Positions 33,874 to 43,473 of a stretch of 64,000 nucleotides of DNA are shown here, piece by piece (position 1 is the first letter of the stretch; the number at the start of each line of letters is the position of its first letter). A program made the position numbers and the translations under genes. Source of the stretch: Flavobacterium sp. 123 (GTDB lineage: Bacteria > Bacteroidota > Bacteroidia > Flavobacteriales > Flavobacteriaceae); assembly GCF_003634825.1 (NCBI RefSeq), contig NZ_RBXD01000001.1, forward strand, positions 1,324,501 through 1,388,500, read 5' to 3'. The notes under the pieces were generated by a model. That model was not told the DNA's origin, ran no database searches, and saw only the letters and a list, made by a program, of their open reading frames with translations.

Positions 33874-35098
33874 ATTCTTCTTTTTCAACAGCATCTTTAT
33901 AATCAGGGTATAAAAATTTGTTATAAGGAAAACGAGTAATATGAATTTGTCGGACGGCTTCATAAACGCGTTCTCTGAATTCTTCGAAATTTTCTTTTTG
34001 AGTAGCTGATATAAATAACGCATTTTGCTCACCAACACGATTCATCCAAGTTGATTTCCATTCTTCCAGTGTGTAATGTCTGGTTGTTTTCTCCGTCATT
34101 AAATCATCTTCATCGATTGTCAAATGCTTGTATGCATCAATTTTATTGAAAACCATAATTGTTGGTTTATCGCTAGCTTTGATATCTAATAAAGTTTGGT
34201 TAACGGATGCGATATGATCTTCAAAATCTGGATGCGAAATATCAACAACATGCAATAATAAATCTGCTTCGCGAACTTCATCAAGGGTGCTTTTGAAAGA
34301 ATCAACTAATTGTGTAGGGAGTTTTCTGATGAAACCAACCGTGTCAGAAAGTAAAAAAGGAAGGTTTTTAATAACCACTTTTCTAACAGTTGTATCCAAA
34401 GTTGCAAAAAGTTTATTTTCTACAAAAACATCACTTTTACCTACAGCATTCATCAAAGTTGATTTCCCAACATTAGTGTAACCTACTAAAGCTACACGAA
34501 CCATAGCGCCACGATTACTGCGTTGCACGCCCATTTGTTTGTCAATAGTTTTTATTTTTTCCTTTAATAACGAAATCCTATCACGAACGATACGTCTGTC
34601 TGTTTCAATTTCTGTTTCCCCAGGTCCACGCATCCCGATTCCTCCTTTTTGACGTTCTAAGTGCGTCCATAAACCAGATAATCTAGGTAATAAATAAATA
34701 CATTGCGCTAGTTCAACTTGGGTTCTAGCATAGGAAGTCTCGGCTCTTTGTGCAAAAATATCAAGAATAAGATTCGTTCTATCTAGAATTTTACAATCAA
34801 TAATTTTAGATATATTTTTTTGTTGTGAGGGTGTTAATTCATCATCAAATACCAAGGTTGAAATGTCATTTTCTTTTACAAAAAGATTCATTTCATCTAT
34901 TTTTCCAGTACCTAAAAAAGTCTTAGGATTAGGTTTGTCCATTTTTTGCCAAAAACGTTTCACTACTTGACCACCAGCCGTAAAAGTCAAAAACTCTAAT
35001 TCGTCAAGATATTCGTTGAGTTTCTCTTCGCTTTGGTTTTGAGTTACGATGCCAACAATAGCTGTTTTTTCGAAATTTATTACTTCTTTTTCTAACAT
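33872..35098 (-). CDS. hflX: ribosome-associated GTPase HflX
   Basis: GTPase of 408 residues that splits stalled or heat-damaged ribosomes. The N-terminal nucleotide-binding part is followed by the helical linker RGPGETEIETDRR and the G domain: G1 GYTNVGKSTLMN, G3 DTVGFI, G4 NKID. Length is normal. The C-terminal tail is acidic (KDAVEKEE). Start chosen at ATG 35098. Confidence 0.96.
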   Translation of the reverse strand: MLEKEVINFEKTAIVGIVTQNQSEEKLNEYLDELEFLTFTAGGQVVKRFWQKMDKPNPKTFLGTGKIDEMNLFVKENDISTLVFDDELTPSQQKNISKIIDCKILDRTNLILDIFAQRAETSYARTQVELAQCIYLLPRLSGLWTHLERQKGGIGMRGPGETEIETDRRIVRDRISLLKEKIKTIDKQMGVQRSNRGAMVRVALVGYTNVGKSTLMNAVGKSDVFVENKLFATLDTTVRKVVIKNLPFLLSDTVGFIRKLPTQLVDSFKSTLDEVREADLLLHVVDISHPDFEDHIASVNQTLLDIKASDKPTIMVFNKIDAYKHLTIDEDDLMTEKTTRHYTLEEWKSTWMNRVGEQNALFISATQKENFEEFRERVYEAVRQIHITRFPYNKFLYPDYKDAVEKEE

Positions 35099-35185
35099 AT
35101 CTTTGAATAAGCCACAAATTTAATGATTTGCAAGCGACTTATGGAGTTATGGCTTTAGAAAAAATACAATGAAGACAGGCGTTCG

Positions 35186-36541
35186 TTATTTATTTTCATA
35201 AATCTGTACGTCATCTACTTGAAAAGCGCCGTCTAGAGCTAAATTTTTGCCGGATCCAGTATATTTGAAAGCAATGTTGATTTGGCCTTTATACGAAGAT
35301 AAATCGATACTCCCGGAGCCTATAAACTGATGCCAAGGAGTGGCTTGTTTGGGAAAATTTGCGGTAAGCGGAACCCAAGTTGCTTTAGTTACATTTAGTC
35401 CGTCAAAATCAGTTGAAATATATACTTGTAAGGAATTTAAAGGGGAATCTATATCTAAGTTATGTTGCGCAGTTCTGAAAGTTAGGACTTCATTCGTGTG
35501 TTCATCCATATCTATTTTTGGAGAAATTAACCAAGCAATATTAGACTTGACTTTTGTGCCGCTGATATTAAATTCAGCATATCCATTTCCAGAATAAACG
35601 ATGCCTTTCCAAAAAAGAGAACCACTTTGTACAATATTTGACCAACCCGGAATATTTAAATTTGTTTTGTCAACAACTGATTCAAAATCTTCAGAAAAGA
35701 AAGGCTTGGTTTTACTTCCTGACATTACAACATCTTTTTCAGAGCGAACTAACAACTGATAATCGGTGCCATATTTAGTCAAGATGCCTCTCACTTTTCC
35801 ATTTCCGTTAGGGACTAAATTTTTTGCAAAATCAGAAAAACTGCTGGTTCTGAAGATAACTTGATTGCCAGATTTATCAATTAAATTCCAATTTGTAGCG
35901 CCTCCTACATCATTAGTTTCTTCATAGTAATGCCTGCCATTAGCAGCTTCCATAAACTGAACTTCGGATAATTCTACCAAAGTATTTAAATTTGAATCAT
36001 TGAGTAAATCTGCAATTGAAATAGGGGTAACTAAAAGATCTTCACTAATTGTTGTACAAGAAGCATTTAATACTTTTTTGTAGTCATTTTGCGAAAGCCT
36101 CCCTACTGAGCCTTCATTGTATGCGTTTACATAAATACTACCTATTCGCAAACTACCATATGAAATATCAGTGTATTGGTCTTTAAGTTTGATATAGACT
36201 TTGTTGCCAATTCTGTAATCAATATATAAATTACTAGCATCAACAGGAACGCTAAAACCAATAGCAGGAGTTGTGCTTGTTGCCAAAGTTTGAAAAGAAA
36301 TTGTTTTGAAAAAATTCCCAGATTCATCGCTAGAAACTACATAAGCTTCTATAATGTCATCAAATGAATAGTGTGAAACTATAGCATTTGCGTTTGTTTT
36401 CACTTCCAAAACTGTTCTATTGGTTGTTAAATCAGGTTGGGTACAACTTAGTTTTGGAACCGATAATTCCTCTTTTACACAACTATTAAAAAAGAGTGCA
36501 ATCGTGAATAAAAACATTGATTTATAAGGGCTAGTTTCCAT
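35186..36541 (-). CDS. DUF5689 and choice-of-anchor J-type surface lipoprotein
   Basis: Protein of 451 residues with a lipobox (FTIALFFNSC). Residues about 45-270 fit the DUF5689 domain. The C-terminal part (FFSEDFESVV, NIPGWSNIVQSGSLFWKG, LQVYISTDFDG, ALDGAFQVDDVQIYE) fits a choice-of-anchor/MAM-like beta-sandwich. The start could also be the Met eight residues in (36517). It lies 17 bases after the TonB-dependent receptor gene and is almost certainly co-transcribed. By analogy with SusCD pairs it may be a surface partner of that receptor (inference). Confidence 0.85.
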   Translation of the reverse strand: METSPYKSMFLFTIALFFNSCVKEELSVPKLSCTQPDLTTNRTVLEVKTNANAIVSHYSFDDIIEAYVVSSDESGNFFKTISFQTLATSTTPAIGFSVPVDASNLYIDYRIGNKVYIKLKDQYTDISYGSLRIGSIYVNAYNEGSVGRLSQNDYKKVLNASCTTISEDLLVTPISIADLLNDSNLNTLVELSEVQFMEAANGRHYYEETNDVGGATNWNLIDKSGNQVIFRTSSFSDFAKNLVPNGNGKVRGILTKYGTDYQLLVRSEKDVVMSGSKTKPFFSEDFESVVDKTNLNIPGWSNIVQSGSLFWKGIVYSGNGYAEFNISGTKVKSNIAWLISPKIDMDEHTNEVLTFRTAQHNLDIDSPLNSLQVYISTDFDGLNVTKATWVPLTANFPKQATPWHQFIGSGSIDLSSYKGQINIAFKYTGSGKNLALDGAFQVDDVQIYENK

Positions 36542-36558
36542 AAATAAGTTTTTTAAAT

Positions 36559-39396
36559 TTATAAATTGATATAAAGATTGACAAAATAGGTTCTTCCGTA
36601 TCCATAAAAATATTTGTTTCCAAAAGAAGGTGTGCCACTCAAAACATCTTGATTTAGTTGTCTGAAATTGGCATTTCGAGCTTGTTCATAACCGCCAGTT
36701 TTATAGTTAGCGTCCAACAAATTAGTAACGCTCACAAAAACCCCGACGTTTTTACCATAGATTCTCCATGATTTTCCACAACTGAGATTTAGGAGTGAAA
36801 TAGGATCAATTTTTTCTTGTTTTAATAAAACAGCAGCACGTTCTTCTGTTGCTTCTGGAAACGAAAAACTACTTGCTGGGTTTTTATAAAAGTTCGTTGT
36901 TCTTGAAATAGGAGAAACATCAATGTAACTATCTGCTAGATAATTAATATTGGCAGCAATCCACCAATATTTTGGATCACGGTATTCAAATCCAAGGCTA
37001 TAGGCCTGTTGAGGCATTCCCGCTTGTTTGTAGTTTTTTAAATGAGCCTCTCCAAAGTCAAAAACAGGATTGCTGTTTTCTAAGGAAGCAGCCGCATCAT
37101 TTATGATAGAAACGTTTGGATTACTATCGATAGTAAATTTTCCAAAGGCAGAAGATAAAGTCGTTTTTAAAGTAGAATTGATTTGGTACTCAAAACTAAA
37201 TTCGGCGCCATAATTTTTCTTGTTTAAATGGGTTAATGTTTGGCTTACAAAAGCATCTGTATTTGAATAACCGGCTCCATCATCAAAAATCCCTTCGGCA
37301 TAGAAAAAAGAAGTTTGAGTAGCATTTTTTATCAATGTGTAATAAGCCGTAATTCTGGCTTTTAGTTTTGGAGATCTATAGATGTAACTAGCATCAAGAC
37401 TGCTGATGTTTTCGCTTTCTAGTCCGTCAACAATGACATTGTTTAATCTTGAATTGGTAAAAGTATTTTTCAGCGCAGGAGCTTTGGTCAAATGCGCACC
37501 ATTTAAAATAAAGAGTTTTTTACCGGATAGTTTAAAAGTAATTCCGCCTTTAAAACCAAAATTTTCGAATTCAATTTTCTTGCTTTCGCCAAAGGAATTG
37601 GTTTCATAAATTCCGTTTTTGTATAATCCTTTTCTCTGATAGGTTGTGTTAGAAAAGTATTGTGCCAAATAAAAATCAACGGTATTGTATGAGAATTTAA
37701 ATTGAATAAAAGCATCCAGATTTTGCGCCAAATACTTATAATTATACCCGTAAATGTCTCCAACTACAACTTGCCGGTTGGGATGATTCAAATCAGATTG
37801 CGCTTGATTTCCTTTGTAAAAAACATCAATATCATCAAAATACAATCCGCCTAATAAGTCGGAAAGTTTTTGGTAATTATGGGATAGTAATTTCTTAAAA
37901 GAGGCACCGGCTGTCAAAGTTGTATTTTCGGTCAGTTGCGTATTCAAAGTTGTGGTTGCGGCTACTGTTTTATCATCCACCCGATCATCATATAAAACAT
38001 ATTTACTTTTAGCTGGTTCGTAGCCAGTAATAGTTCCATTTGAATCCGAAATTTCTTTTTGATTAGCAAGGCAAATGGCATCCCAATTGATTTGCGGATT
38101 GGCTAAAAACTGTTCTTCGCTTTTTGTAGCATTATCATAATCAGGAATAAATGCCCCTGAATATTCCCCGCTGTCCTTCCCGTAAAGAGAACTGTAATAA
38201 CTAGGCATTTTCCTGTAATAGGTTGGATCTGGGCTGTTAGCATGTTGGTAATCTAAGTTGCTATTGGCTATTTTTCCAAATTGATATAGTACACTAGAAT
38301 TTAGATTGGTTTGGTCATTTATTTTGAAATAATGATTCAACATCAAAATGGGTTCTACAATGGTTTTTGTTCTGGAATTTCTCTTTTGTCCATCCTGAAA
38401 ACCCCAATAGGAATTGTATTTTTCAGAAGTCAATTGAGTTACTTCGGCTGTATTGGGTGAATTTTTTCCACGGGAGTTTGGAGTATAAAATCCAGTAAAG
38501 TTTAACGAATGTTTGTTGCTTAATTTTTTTTCTACACTTATAAAAAAGGAATTTGCATCATAATTAGTTCCTTCGAAATAGCCTTCTTGTGCGAAACGTT
38601 TACCGCCTGAAACGGCGATTGCCCAGCCACTTTTATTCATGCCAGAAGCATAAGTTCCCATCATTCGGTAGCTGTAATTAGTATTTGTTCCTGAAAATGA
38701 AATTCGGGAGCCCGCTCTATATGTTGAGGCTCTAGTATTGATTTCTTGTGTCCCTAAAATACCTCCAAAAGCATAATCAGAAACTGCGGTTCCAATTGAA
38801 AATTCTTGATTTCTAAGCACATCGTTTAGTCCGCCCCAATCTCCCCATTGCGGTCTTCCATCATAAATTTTATTCATCGTTACGCCGTTAATCATCATTG
38901 TGGAATGTTCGCTGTCTAATCCGCGTATTCTGAAGCGTGCCTGTCCCCAATTGAAAGCAGCTGCTTGTTGGAACGCATCTTTTGAGGATTGTAAAAGGCC
39001 AGAAGTGGTTTCAGAACCGCTGTTGTCATCACTCAAATCGCTATCATATAAAGCTATCAAACCAGACTGCTGTTCAGAATTCTGATCTTCTTCTAATGGG
39101 ATTATTCCTAAATTTAGACTTTGGCCAGAAACAATCTGTATCGGAATTAGTTTGTCTCTGTACCCTTGATTATGAATGAGAATTAATTGTGCGCTTTGCT
39201 TCGTGGTTTCAAAACTAAATTTACCCTCAGATGAGGTTATTTGAGTTTCGTTAGTATTTTGGATACTTACCACAACAAATTGTAACGGTTTCTGTGATTT
39301 GGAATCAATAATTGTCCCAGTTAAACTAGCAACGTCTTGTGAAAAAACTAGTATGGTTTGTGTCAAAAATAAAAGCAACACTATTTTATTTTTCAT
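36559..39396 (-). CDS. TonB-dependent outer-membrane receptor with carboxypeptidase-regulatory-like N-domain
   Basis: Protein of 945 residues from ATG 39396, signal peptide KNKIVLLLFLTQTILVFSQ. Residues about 20-105 are a CarboxypepD_reg-like domain (LTGTIIDSKSQKPLQFVVVSIQ), followed by a plug (FNWGQARFRIRGLDSEHSTMMINGV) and a long beta-barrel ending in YFVNLYINL. It imports an unknown ligand with energy from TonB. The paired DUF5689 lipoprotein follows. The frame extends to 39435, but the extra 13 residues precede a clear signal peptide. Confidence 0.92.
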   Translation of the reverse strand: MKNKIVLLLFLTQTILVFSQDVASLTGTIIDSKSQKPLQFVVVSIQNTNETQITSSEGKFSFETTKQSAQLILIHNQGYRDKLIPIQIVSGQSLNLGIIPLEEDQNSEQQSGLIALYDSDLSDDNSGSETTSGLLQSSKDAFQQAAAFNWGQARFRIRGLDSEHSTMMINGVTMNKIYDGRPQWGDWGGLNDVLRNQEFSIGTAVSDYAFGGILGTQEINTRASTYRAGSRISFSGTNTNYSYRMMGTYASGMNKSGWAIAVSGGKRFAQEGYFEGTNYDANSFFISVEKKLSNKHSLNFTGFYTPNSRGKNSPNTAEVTQLTSEKYNSYWGFQDGQKRNSRTKTIVEPILMLNHYFKINDQTNLNSSVLYQFGKIANSNLDYQHANSPDPTYYRKMPSYYSSLYGKDSGEYSGAFIPDYDNATKSEEQFLANPQINWDAICLANQKEISDSNGTITGYEPAKSKYVLYDDRVDDKTVAATTTLNTQLTENTTLTAGASFKKLLSHNYQKLSDLLGGLYFDDIDVFYKGNQAQSDLNHPNRQVVVGDIYGYNYKYLAQNLDAFIQFKFSYNTVDFYLAQYFSNTTYQRKGLYKNGIYETNSFGESKKIEFENFGFKGGITFKLSGKKLFILNGAHLTKAPALKNTFTNSRLNNVIVDGLESENISSLDASYIYRSPKLKARITAYYTLIKNATQTSFFYAEGIFDDGAGYSNTDAFVSQTLTHLNKKNYGAEFSFEYQINSTLKTTLSSAFGKFTIDSNPNVSIINDAAASLENSNPVFDFGEAHLKNYKQAGMPQQAYSLGFEYRDPKYWWIAANINYLADSYIDVSPISRTTNFYKNPASSFSFPEATEERAAVLLKQEKIDPISLLNLSCGKSWRIYGKNVGVFVSVTNLLDANYKTGGYEQARNANFRQLNQDVLSGTPSFGNKYFYGYGRTYFVNLYINL

Positions 39397-39633
39397 AAGA
39401 CAAGTTTTAGAGATGGAACAATCAATATCATTCAAGGATTTTAAATCTTCGAAATGCGGAAATGCTCAAAAAATAAAATTTGTTTTTGGAAATAAAGTAT
39501 CATGAATCAATCTCAAATCAGTGGTGTTTTTGAGAATTGATAAATCGTTGTTTGATTTAGAGTATAAAAGTAATTAAAAATTATAAGAATTTACTTTCAA
39601 AGTAAAAATAATTTTAAATCATATAAATTAAAA

Positions 39634-39662
39634 AACCCGTCATCTTATAAAGTTGACGGGTT
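39634..39662. terminator. terminator downstream of the MFS gene
   Basis: AACCCGTCA (39634-39642) pairs with TGACGGGTT (39654-39662), with A/T runs outside. It ends 22 bases past the stop of the minus-strand transporter gene. Confidence 0.82.
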
Positions 39663-39684
39663 TGTATAATAAATAAATCAAAAA

Positions 39685-40818
39685 CTATTCTTGAATAGCG
39701 GTGATTTTAGAAACCATTATTGCAATAAGAAATCCAAAAATCCCGATGAATGCAAATGAAAATCGTAGGCTAGAAATTTCGGCAATATAACCAATTATAG
39801 GCGGCCCCATTAAAAAACCAAAAAAACTTACGCTCGAAACTGCTGTTAAAGCTTCGCCTGTTGGAATTTCTGGATGCTTTCCAGCAATGCTATAAAGAGT
39901 TGGAATGATAGTTGAAACACCTAATCCTACAAACATAAAAGCAATAGTTGATGGAATTATATAAGGGAAAAATACCGCAGTAAACAAACCTGTCGAAATC
40001 ATACAACCACTGATTTGCATTACTTTTTTACGTCCAAATTTATGGGTTAAACCATCTCCTAGAAAACGCCCTCCAGCCATCATAATCATAAATGAAGTAT
40101 ATCCTAAAATCACTAATGGTCCAGGTGCTTTTATGACATCTTTAAAATAAACGCCACTCCAGTCAAACATAACGCCCTCACTTGCCATACAACAAAAACC
40201 AATTATCCCTAACCAAATTAAGGTTGTATCCCTTTTTTTGGCACCTTTTTTCTTTTCTAGTTGTGCTTTTTCTTTTGCCTTAATCAAAAACTTTAAATTA
40301 AGCACGACTAATACAACTACAATCGCAGCAACAATCAAAAAATGAACATATGGAGTTAATTTTAAGGCTAACATTCCTAATCCTACCAAAGCTCCAGTAA
40401 ATCCTGCTAAACTCCACATTCCGTGAAACGAGGACATAATCGTTCTTTTAAAAAGACCTTCGGTATAAACGCCTTGCGTGTTTACAGATATGTTAGATAG
40501 ATTTCCAAATATTCCAAATACAAATAAACCAAGCGCTAGTTGCCAAGAGTTTTGGGCTAATCCTAAATTAGTCAAACTAAAAGCATACATTATAATTGAA
40601 AAAAGGAGAATACGGTGACTTCCAAAACGAGTGACTAGTTTTCCTGAAAAGGGCATCATGATTAACTGTCCTAAAGGAACTGCAAAAAGGATGGTTCCAA
40701 GGCTTCCTTCACTAAGATCTAAACTGGTTTTAATATCGGGAATTCGGCTGGCCCATGTTGCAAAACATAAACCCATTCCAAAATAAAACATTGAAACTGC
40801 CCATCGTAAGCGGGTCAA
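39685..40818 (-). CDS. MFS transporter (YbjJ/fucose-permease-like)
   Basis: Membrane protein with about 12 helices. SMFYFGMGLCFATWASRIPDIK at the start and GKLVTRFGSHRI in the first loop fit the YbjJ/FucP-like branch of the major facilitator superfamily. Its substrate is unknown. The frame opens at 40956, but a TACTTTTG box at 40935-40928 would lie inside it, and the extra residues are not transporter-like. The TTG at 40818 gives LTRLRWAVSMF and 377 residues and is offered as the likely start; this is uncertain. Confidence 0.82.
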   Translation of the reverse strand: MTRLRWAVSMFYFGMGLCFATWASRIPDIKTSLDLSEGSLGTILFAVPLGQLIMMPFSGKLVTRFGSHRILLFSIIMYAFSLTNLGLAQNSWQLALGLFVFGIFGNLSNISVNTQGVYTEGLFKRTIMSSFHGMWSLAGFTGALVGLGMLALKLTPYVHFLIVAAIVVVLVVLNLKFLIKAKEKAQLEKKKGAKKRDTTLIWLGIIGFCCMASEGVMFDWSGVYFKDVIKAPGPLVILGYTSFMIMMAGGRFLGDGLTHKFGRKKVMQISGCMISTGLFTAVFFPYIIPSTIAFMFVGLGVSTIIPTLYSIAGKHPEIPTGEALTAVSSVSFFGFLMGPPIIGYIAEISSLRFSFAFIGIFGFLIAIMVSKITAIQE

Positions 40819-40927
40819 ATAAGAAGCCTTAACGTCTTGATACGTTTTTTTGTATTTTCCTTTAGCTTTAAATCTGCCTAAAAAGTTCAAATCTATCAAA
40901 TGAATTGTATTTAAAATTTTAACATAG

Positions 40928-40935
40928 CAAAAGTA
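40928..40935 (-). promoter_or_regulatory. -7 promoter box of the MFS gene
   Basis: TACTTTTG on the minus strand. It implies that translation begins downstream of it, not at the first ATG of the open frame (40956). Confidence 0.4.
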
Positions 40936-40978
40936 CAAAAAGCATCTATTCATCACTTATAAACAGTGCTTTGAGCTA

Positions 40979-41016
40979 AAAATACATCGTTATTGTTTGT
41001 GAAAACGATGTATTTT
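40979..41016. terminator. terminator of the Gfo/Idh/MocA gene
   Basis: AAAATACATCGTT (40979-40991) and AACGATGTATTTT (41004-41016), a perfect 13-bp stem, lie 24 bases past the oxidoreductase stop. Confidence 0.82.
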
Positions 41017-41039
41017 CTTTCGATTTCATTGGTAATAAA

Positions 41040-42080
41040 TTATAGATTTATCACTGTTTTTTGTTCGCTACTTTGTTGAGCCGCTTCAATAATTTGCATG
41101 ACATGAACACCTTCCTGAGCTGTCACGGGTTCTGTTTTATTATGAATAATAGATTGATAAACCCCGTCAAAAAAGTCATAATAATTTCCTTGAAGAGTAG
41201 GTAAGTTGGCTTTATAAATGTCGTTATTAATTTCGGTATGAAGCAGTCCTTGATGGATTTCAGATTCAGTTCCCCACGAATCTAAATTTGGTTTTTTCCC
41301 TAATTTCAAATCATCTTCTTGCACATCACCACGTGGCTTAAGAAAAGAACCTTTTTCGCCATGAACAATAAAAGAAGGAATAGGCTCTCTAACAAAAAAT
41401 CCCGCTTTCAATCGCACTCTAAAATCAGTATAATAAAGCAAAATATCAATATAATCATCTACTAAAGAATGTGCTCTGGTAATACGAATGTCAGCAAAAA
41501 CTGCTTTTGGGAAACCAAATAAAAACAGGGCTTGATCAATAAGATGAGGTCCTAAATCTTTCAAAATTCCTGCTCCAGAACTAGCTACTTCTTTGTGTTG
41601 CTTTGGACTTAAATTCGGATTGTAACGATCAAAATGAAATTCGGCTTCTATAATTTTACCAAGAAGGTTGTCAGTTACTACTTTTTTTACGGTTTTAAAA
41701 TCGCTATCCCATCTTCGGTTTTGAAAAACAGCTAGTTTTAAACCTTTTTCCGCAGCTAACTTTGCCAATTCTTGTGCTTGAGCTACTGTTGTGGTGAATG
41801 CTTTTTCAACAAGAGTATGTTTTCCGGCCAGCAAGGCTTTTTTTGCATATTCATAATGTGTTTCCACAGGAGTATTAACGACTACCAAATCAATATCGTC
41901 TTCAAGTAAATCCTCAATTGAAGCGTAACTTTTAACGGAAGGATAATCCGCTTGTATTAATTTTTTGCTTCTTTCCCAAGAACCTTTTAGTTCAAAACCA
42001 GGATGAAAGTTTAAAAAAGGGGCGTGAAATACTTTTCCTGACATTCCGTAGGATAGAAGTGCTGTTTTTATTTGTTGCAT
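41040..42080 (-). CDS. Gfo/Idh/MocA family oxidoreductase
   Basis: NAD(P)-dependent sugar or polyol dehydrogenase-like protein of 346 residues. The N-terminal nucleotide-binding fold begins KTALLSYGMSGKVFHAPFL. The usual EKP motif is EKA here (TLVEKAFTTT), and GAGILKDLGPHLIDQALFLFG supplies the conserved Asp-x-x-x-His. The FHAPF start is typical of the YdgJ-type subgroup. Substrate is unknown. It is monocistronic, ended by its own hairpin. Confidence 0.92.
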   Translation of the reverse strand: MQQIKTALLSYGMSGKVFHAPFLNFHPGFELKGSWERSKKLIQADYPSVKSYASIEDLLEDDIDLVVVNTPVETHYEYAKKALLAGKHTLVEKAFTTTVAQAQELAKLAAEKGLKLAVFQNRRWDSDFKTVKKVVTDNLLGKIIEAEFHFDRYNPNLSPKQHKEVASSGAGILKDLGPHLIDQALFLFGFPKAVFADIRITRAHSLVDDYIDILLYYTDFRVRLKAGFFVREPIPSFIVHGEKGSFLKPRGDVQEDDLKLGKKPNLDSWGTESEIHQGLLHTEINNDIYKANLPTLQGNYYDFFDGVYQSIIHNKTEPVTAQEGVHVMQIIEAAQQSSEQKTVINL

Positions 42081-42132
42081 TTTTATTTATTTTTATATCT
42101 AAATCTAATTTAAACATTAAAACTTAAGTGAC

Positions 42133-42173
42133 CTTATATGTTTCAAAAGGCTAATCATATTAAGGCATATAAG
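42133..42173. repeat. small hairpin between the oxidoreductase genes
   Basis: CTTATATG (42133-42140) and CATATAAG (42166-42173) are inverted. The arms resemble the core of the AACCATATAAG repeats, but the outer AACC is missing. It may be a decayed copy or simply a terminator for the OYE-family gene. Confidence 0.35.
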
Positions 42174-42226
42174 AATTGTCTAATTACTTAATTTGTAAAA
42201 AAATGTGTGATTTGTGTTTGTTTCAA

Positions 42227-43294
42227 TTATATTTTTGCTCTTTCATATTGTTTTGGCCACGAAATAGTTGCGCTAAGTTCTTTGGCAAAATTCAAGGCTA
42301 AATTTGGATTTCTCAAGGATTCTCTGGCAAATAAAACTAAATCTGCTTTGCCGCTGCTGATGATTTCTTCTGCTTGAATAGCTTCGGTGATTAAACCTAC
42401 TGCACCAGTTAAAATTCCAGTTTCTTTTTTGATTTTTTCTGCAAAAGGAACTTGGTAATTTGGCCCTAATGAAATTTGTTGATGCGAAACTAATCCGCCC
42501 GAAGAAACATCTATTAAATCAACTCCTTTTTCTTTTAGAATTTTTGAAAGTTGAACGGATTCATCAATATTCCAGCCACCATCCGCCCAATCTGTTGCTG
42601 ATATTCTTACAAATAAAGGAAGATTTTTTGGCCATTCTGATTGTACGGCTTCTAGGACTTCTAACAGCAAACGAATTCGGTTTTCAAAAGGTCCGCCATA
42701 TTCATCCGTTCTGAAATTAGATAATGGAGAAAGAAATTGGTGAAGCAAATAACCATGTGCTGCATGAATTTCTAAGACCTGAAAACCTGCCTTAAGCGCT
42801 CTTTTGGTAGCTGATTTGAAATCGGAAATCACTTTTTGAATGCCCGTTTTGTCTAAAGCTACAGGTTTTTTTTCATCCGAATGATACGCAATAGCACTTG
42901 GCGCAACGGTTTCCCAGCCACCTTGATTTTCGTCTAATTTTTTATTTCCAATCCAAGGAGCTGAAACGCTAGCTTTTCGACCGGCATGCGCCAATTGAAT
43001 TCCGGGAATTGAATTTTGACTAATAATAAATTGGTTTATAGTTAGTAATTTTTCAATTTGGTTATCATTCCAAAGACCCAAATCTTCTGGCGAAATTCGC
43101 CCTTCGGGAGCAACAGCTGTAGCTTCTTGAATGATTAATCCTGCGCCGCCACTTGCACGACTACCAAGATGAACTAAATGCCAATCATTAGCAAAACCAT
43201 CTTTGGCAGAATATTGGCACATTGGAGATATGGTGATTCTGTTTTTTAGGACAATGCTTTTTATTGGTAAGGAAGAAAATAATTGTGAAGACAT
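42227..43294 (-). CDS. NADH:flavin oxidoreductase, Old Yellow Enzyme (YqjM-like) family
   Basis: FMN enzyme of 355 residues from ATG 43294. KNRITISPMCQYSAKDG has the YqjM-type Cys near the flavin. Further landmarks are QLAHAGRKAS, EIHAAHGYLLHQFLSPLSNFRTDEYGG and LVLFARESLRNPNL. These are alkene reductases acting on activated C=C bonds; the natural substrate is unknown. The frame runs on to 43420, but those residues are not conserved in the family. Confidence 0.94.
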   Translation of the reverse strand: MSSQLFSSLPIKSIVLKNRITISPMCQYSAKDGFANDWHLVHLGSRASGGAGLIIQEATAVAPEGRISPEDLGLWNDNQIEKLLTINQFIISQNSIPGIQLAHAGRKASVSAPWIGNKKLDENQGGWETVAPSAIAYHSDEKKPVALDKTGIQKVISDFKSATKRALKAGFQVLEIHAAHGYLLHQFLSPLSNFRTDEYGGPFENRIRLLLEVLEAVQSEWPKNLPLFVRISATDWADGGWNIDESVQLSKILKEKGVDLIDVSSGGLVSHQQISLGPNYQVPFAEKIKKETGILTGAVGLITEAIQAEEIISSGKADLVLFARESLRNPNLALNFAKELSATISWPKQYERAKI

Positions 43295-43414
43295 AAAATA
43301 GGTTTTTAGTAATCGGATTGGAATAAACAGTAAAGTTACAAGACGCAATCTAAAATGAAAATTAAATTGAAGAATTATTAACAAACATTTATTATCATAC
43401 AAAATGCTAAACCT

Positions 43415-43444
43415 TTGCAACTAAAATAGAAAACCTTACTTTTG
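43415..43444 (+). promoter_or_regulatory. rseP promoter
   Basis: TTG (43415-43417), 19-base spacer, TACTTTTG (43437-43444), 29 bases before the rseP ATG. Confidence 0.6.
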
Positions 43445-43473
43445 TCGATCAAATTAAGAACCAAAACAAAAAA

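Noticed and set aside
42133..42173. Further full copy of the AACCATATAAG inverted element
   Set aside because: Only the 8-base CTTATATG/CATATAAG core matches; the AACC ends and second half are missing, so it may be chance or a terminator.
43295..43420. Upstream extension of the Old Yellow Enzyme gene
   Set aside because: Residues are not enzyme-like; the family N-terminus begins at the ATG at 43294.
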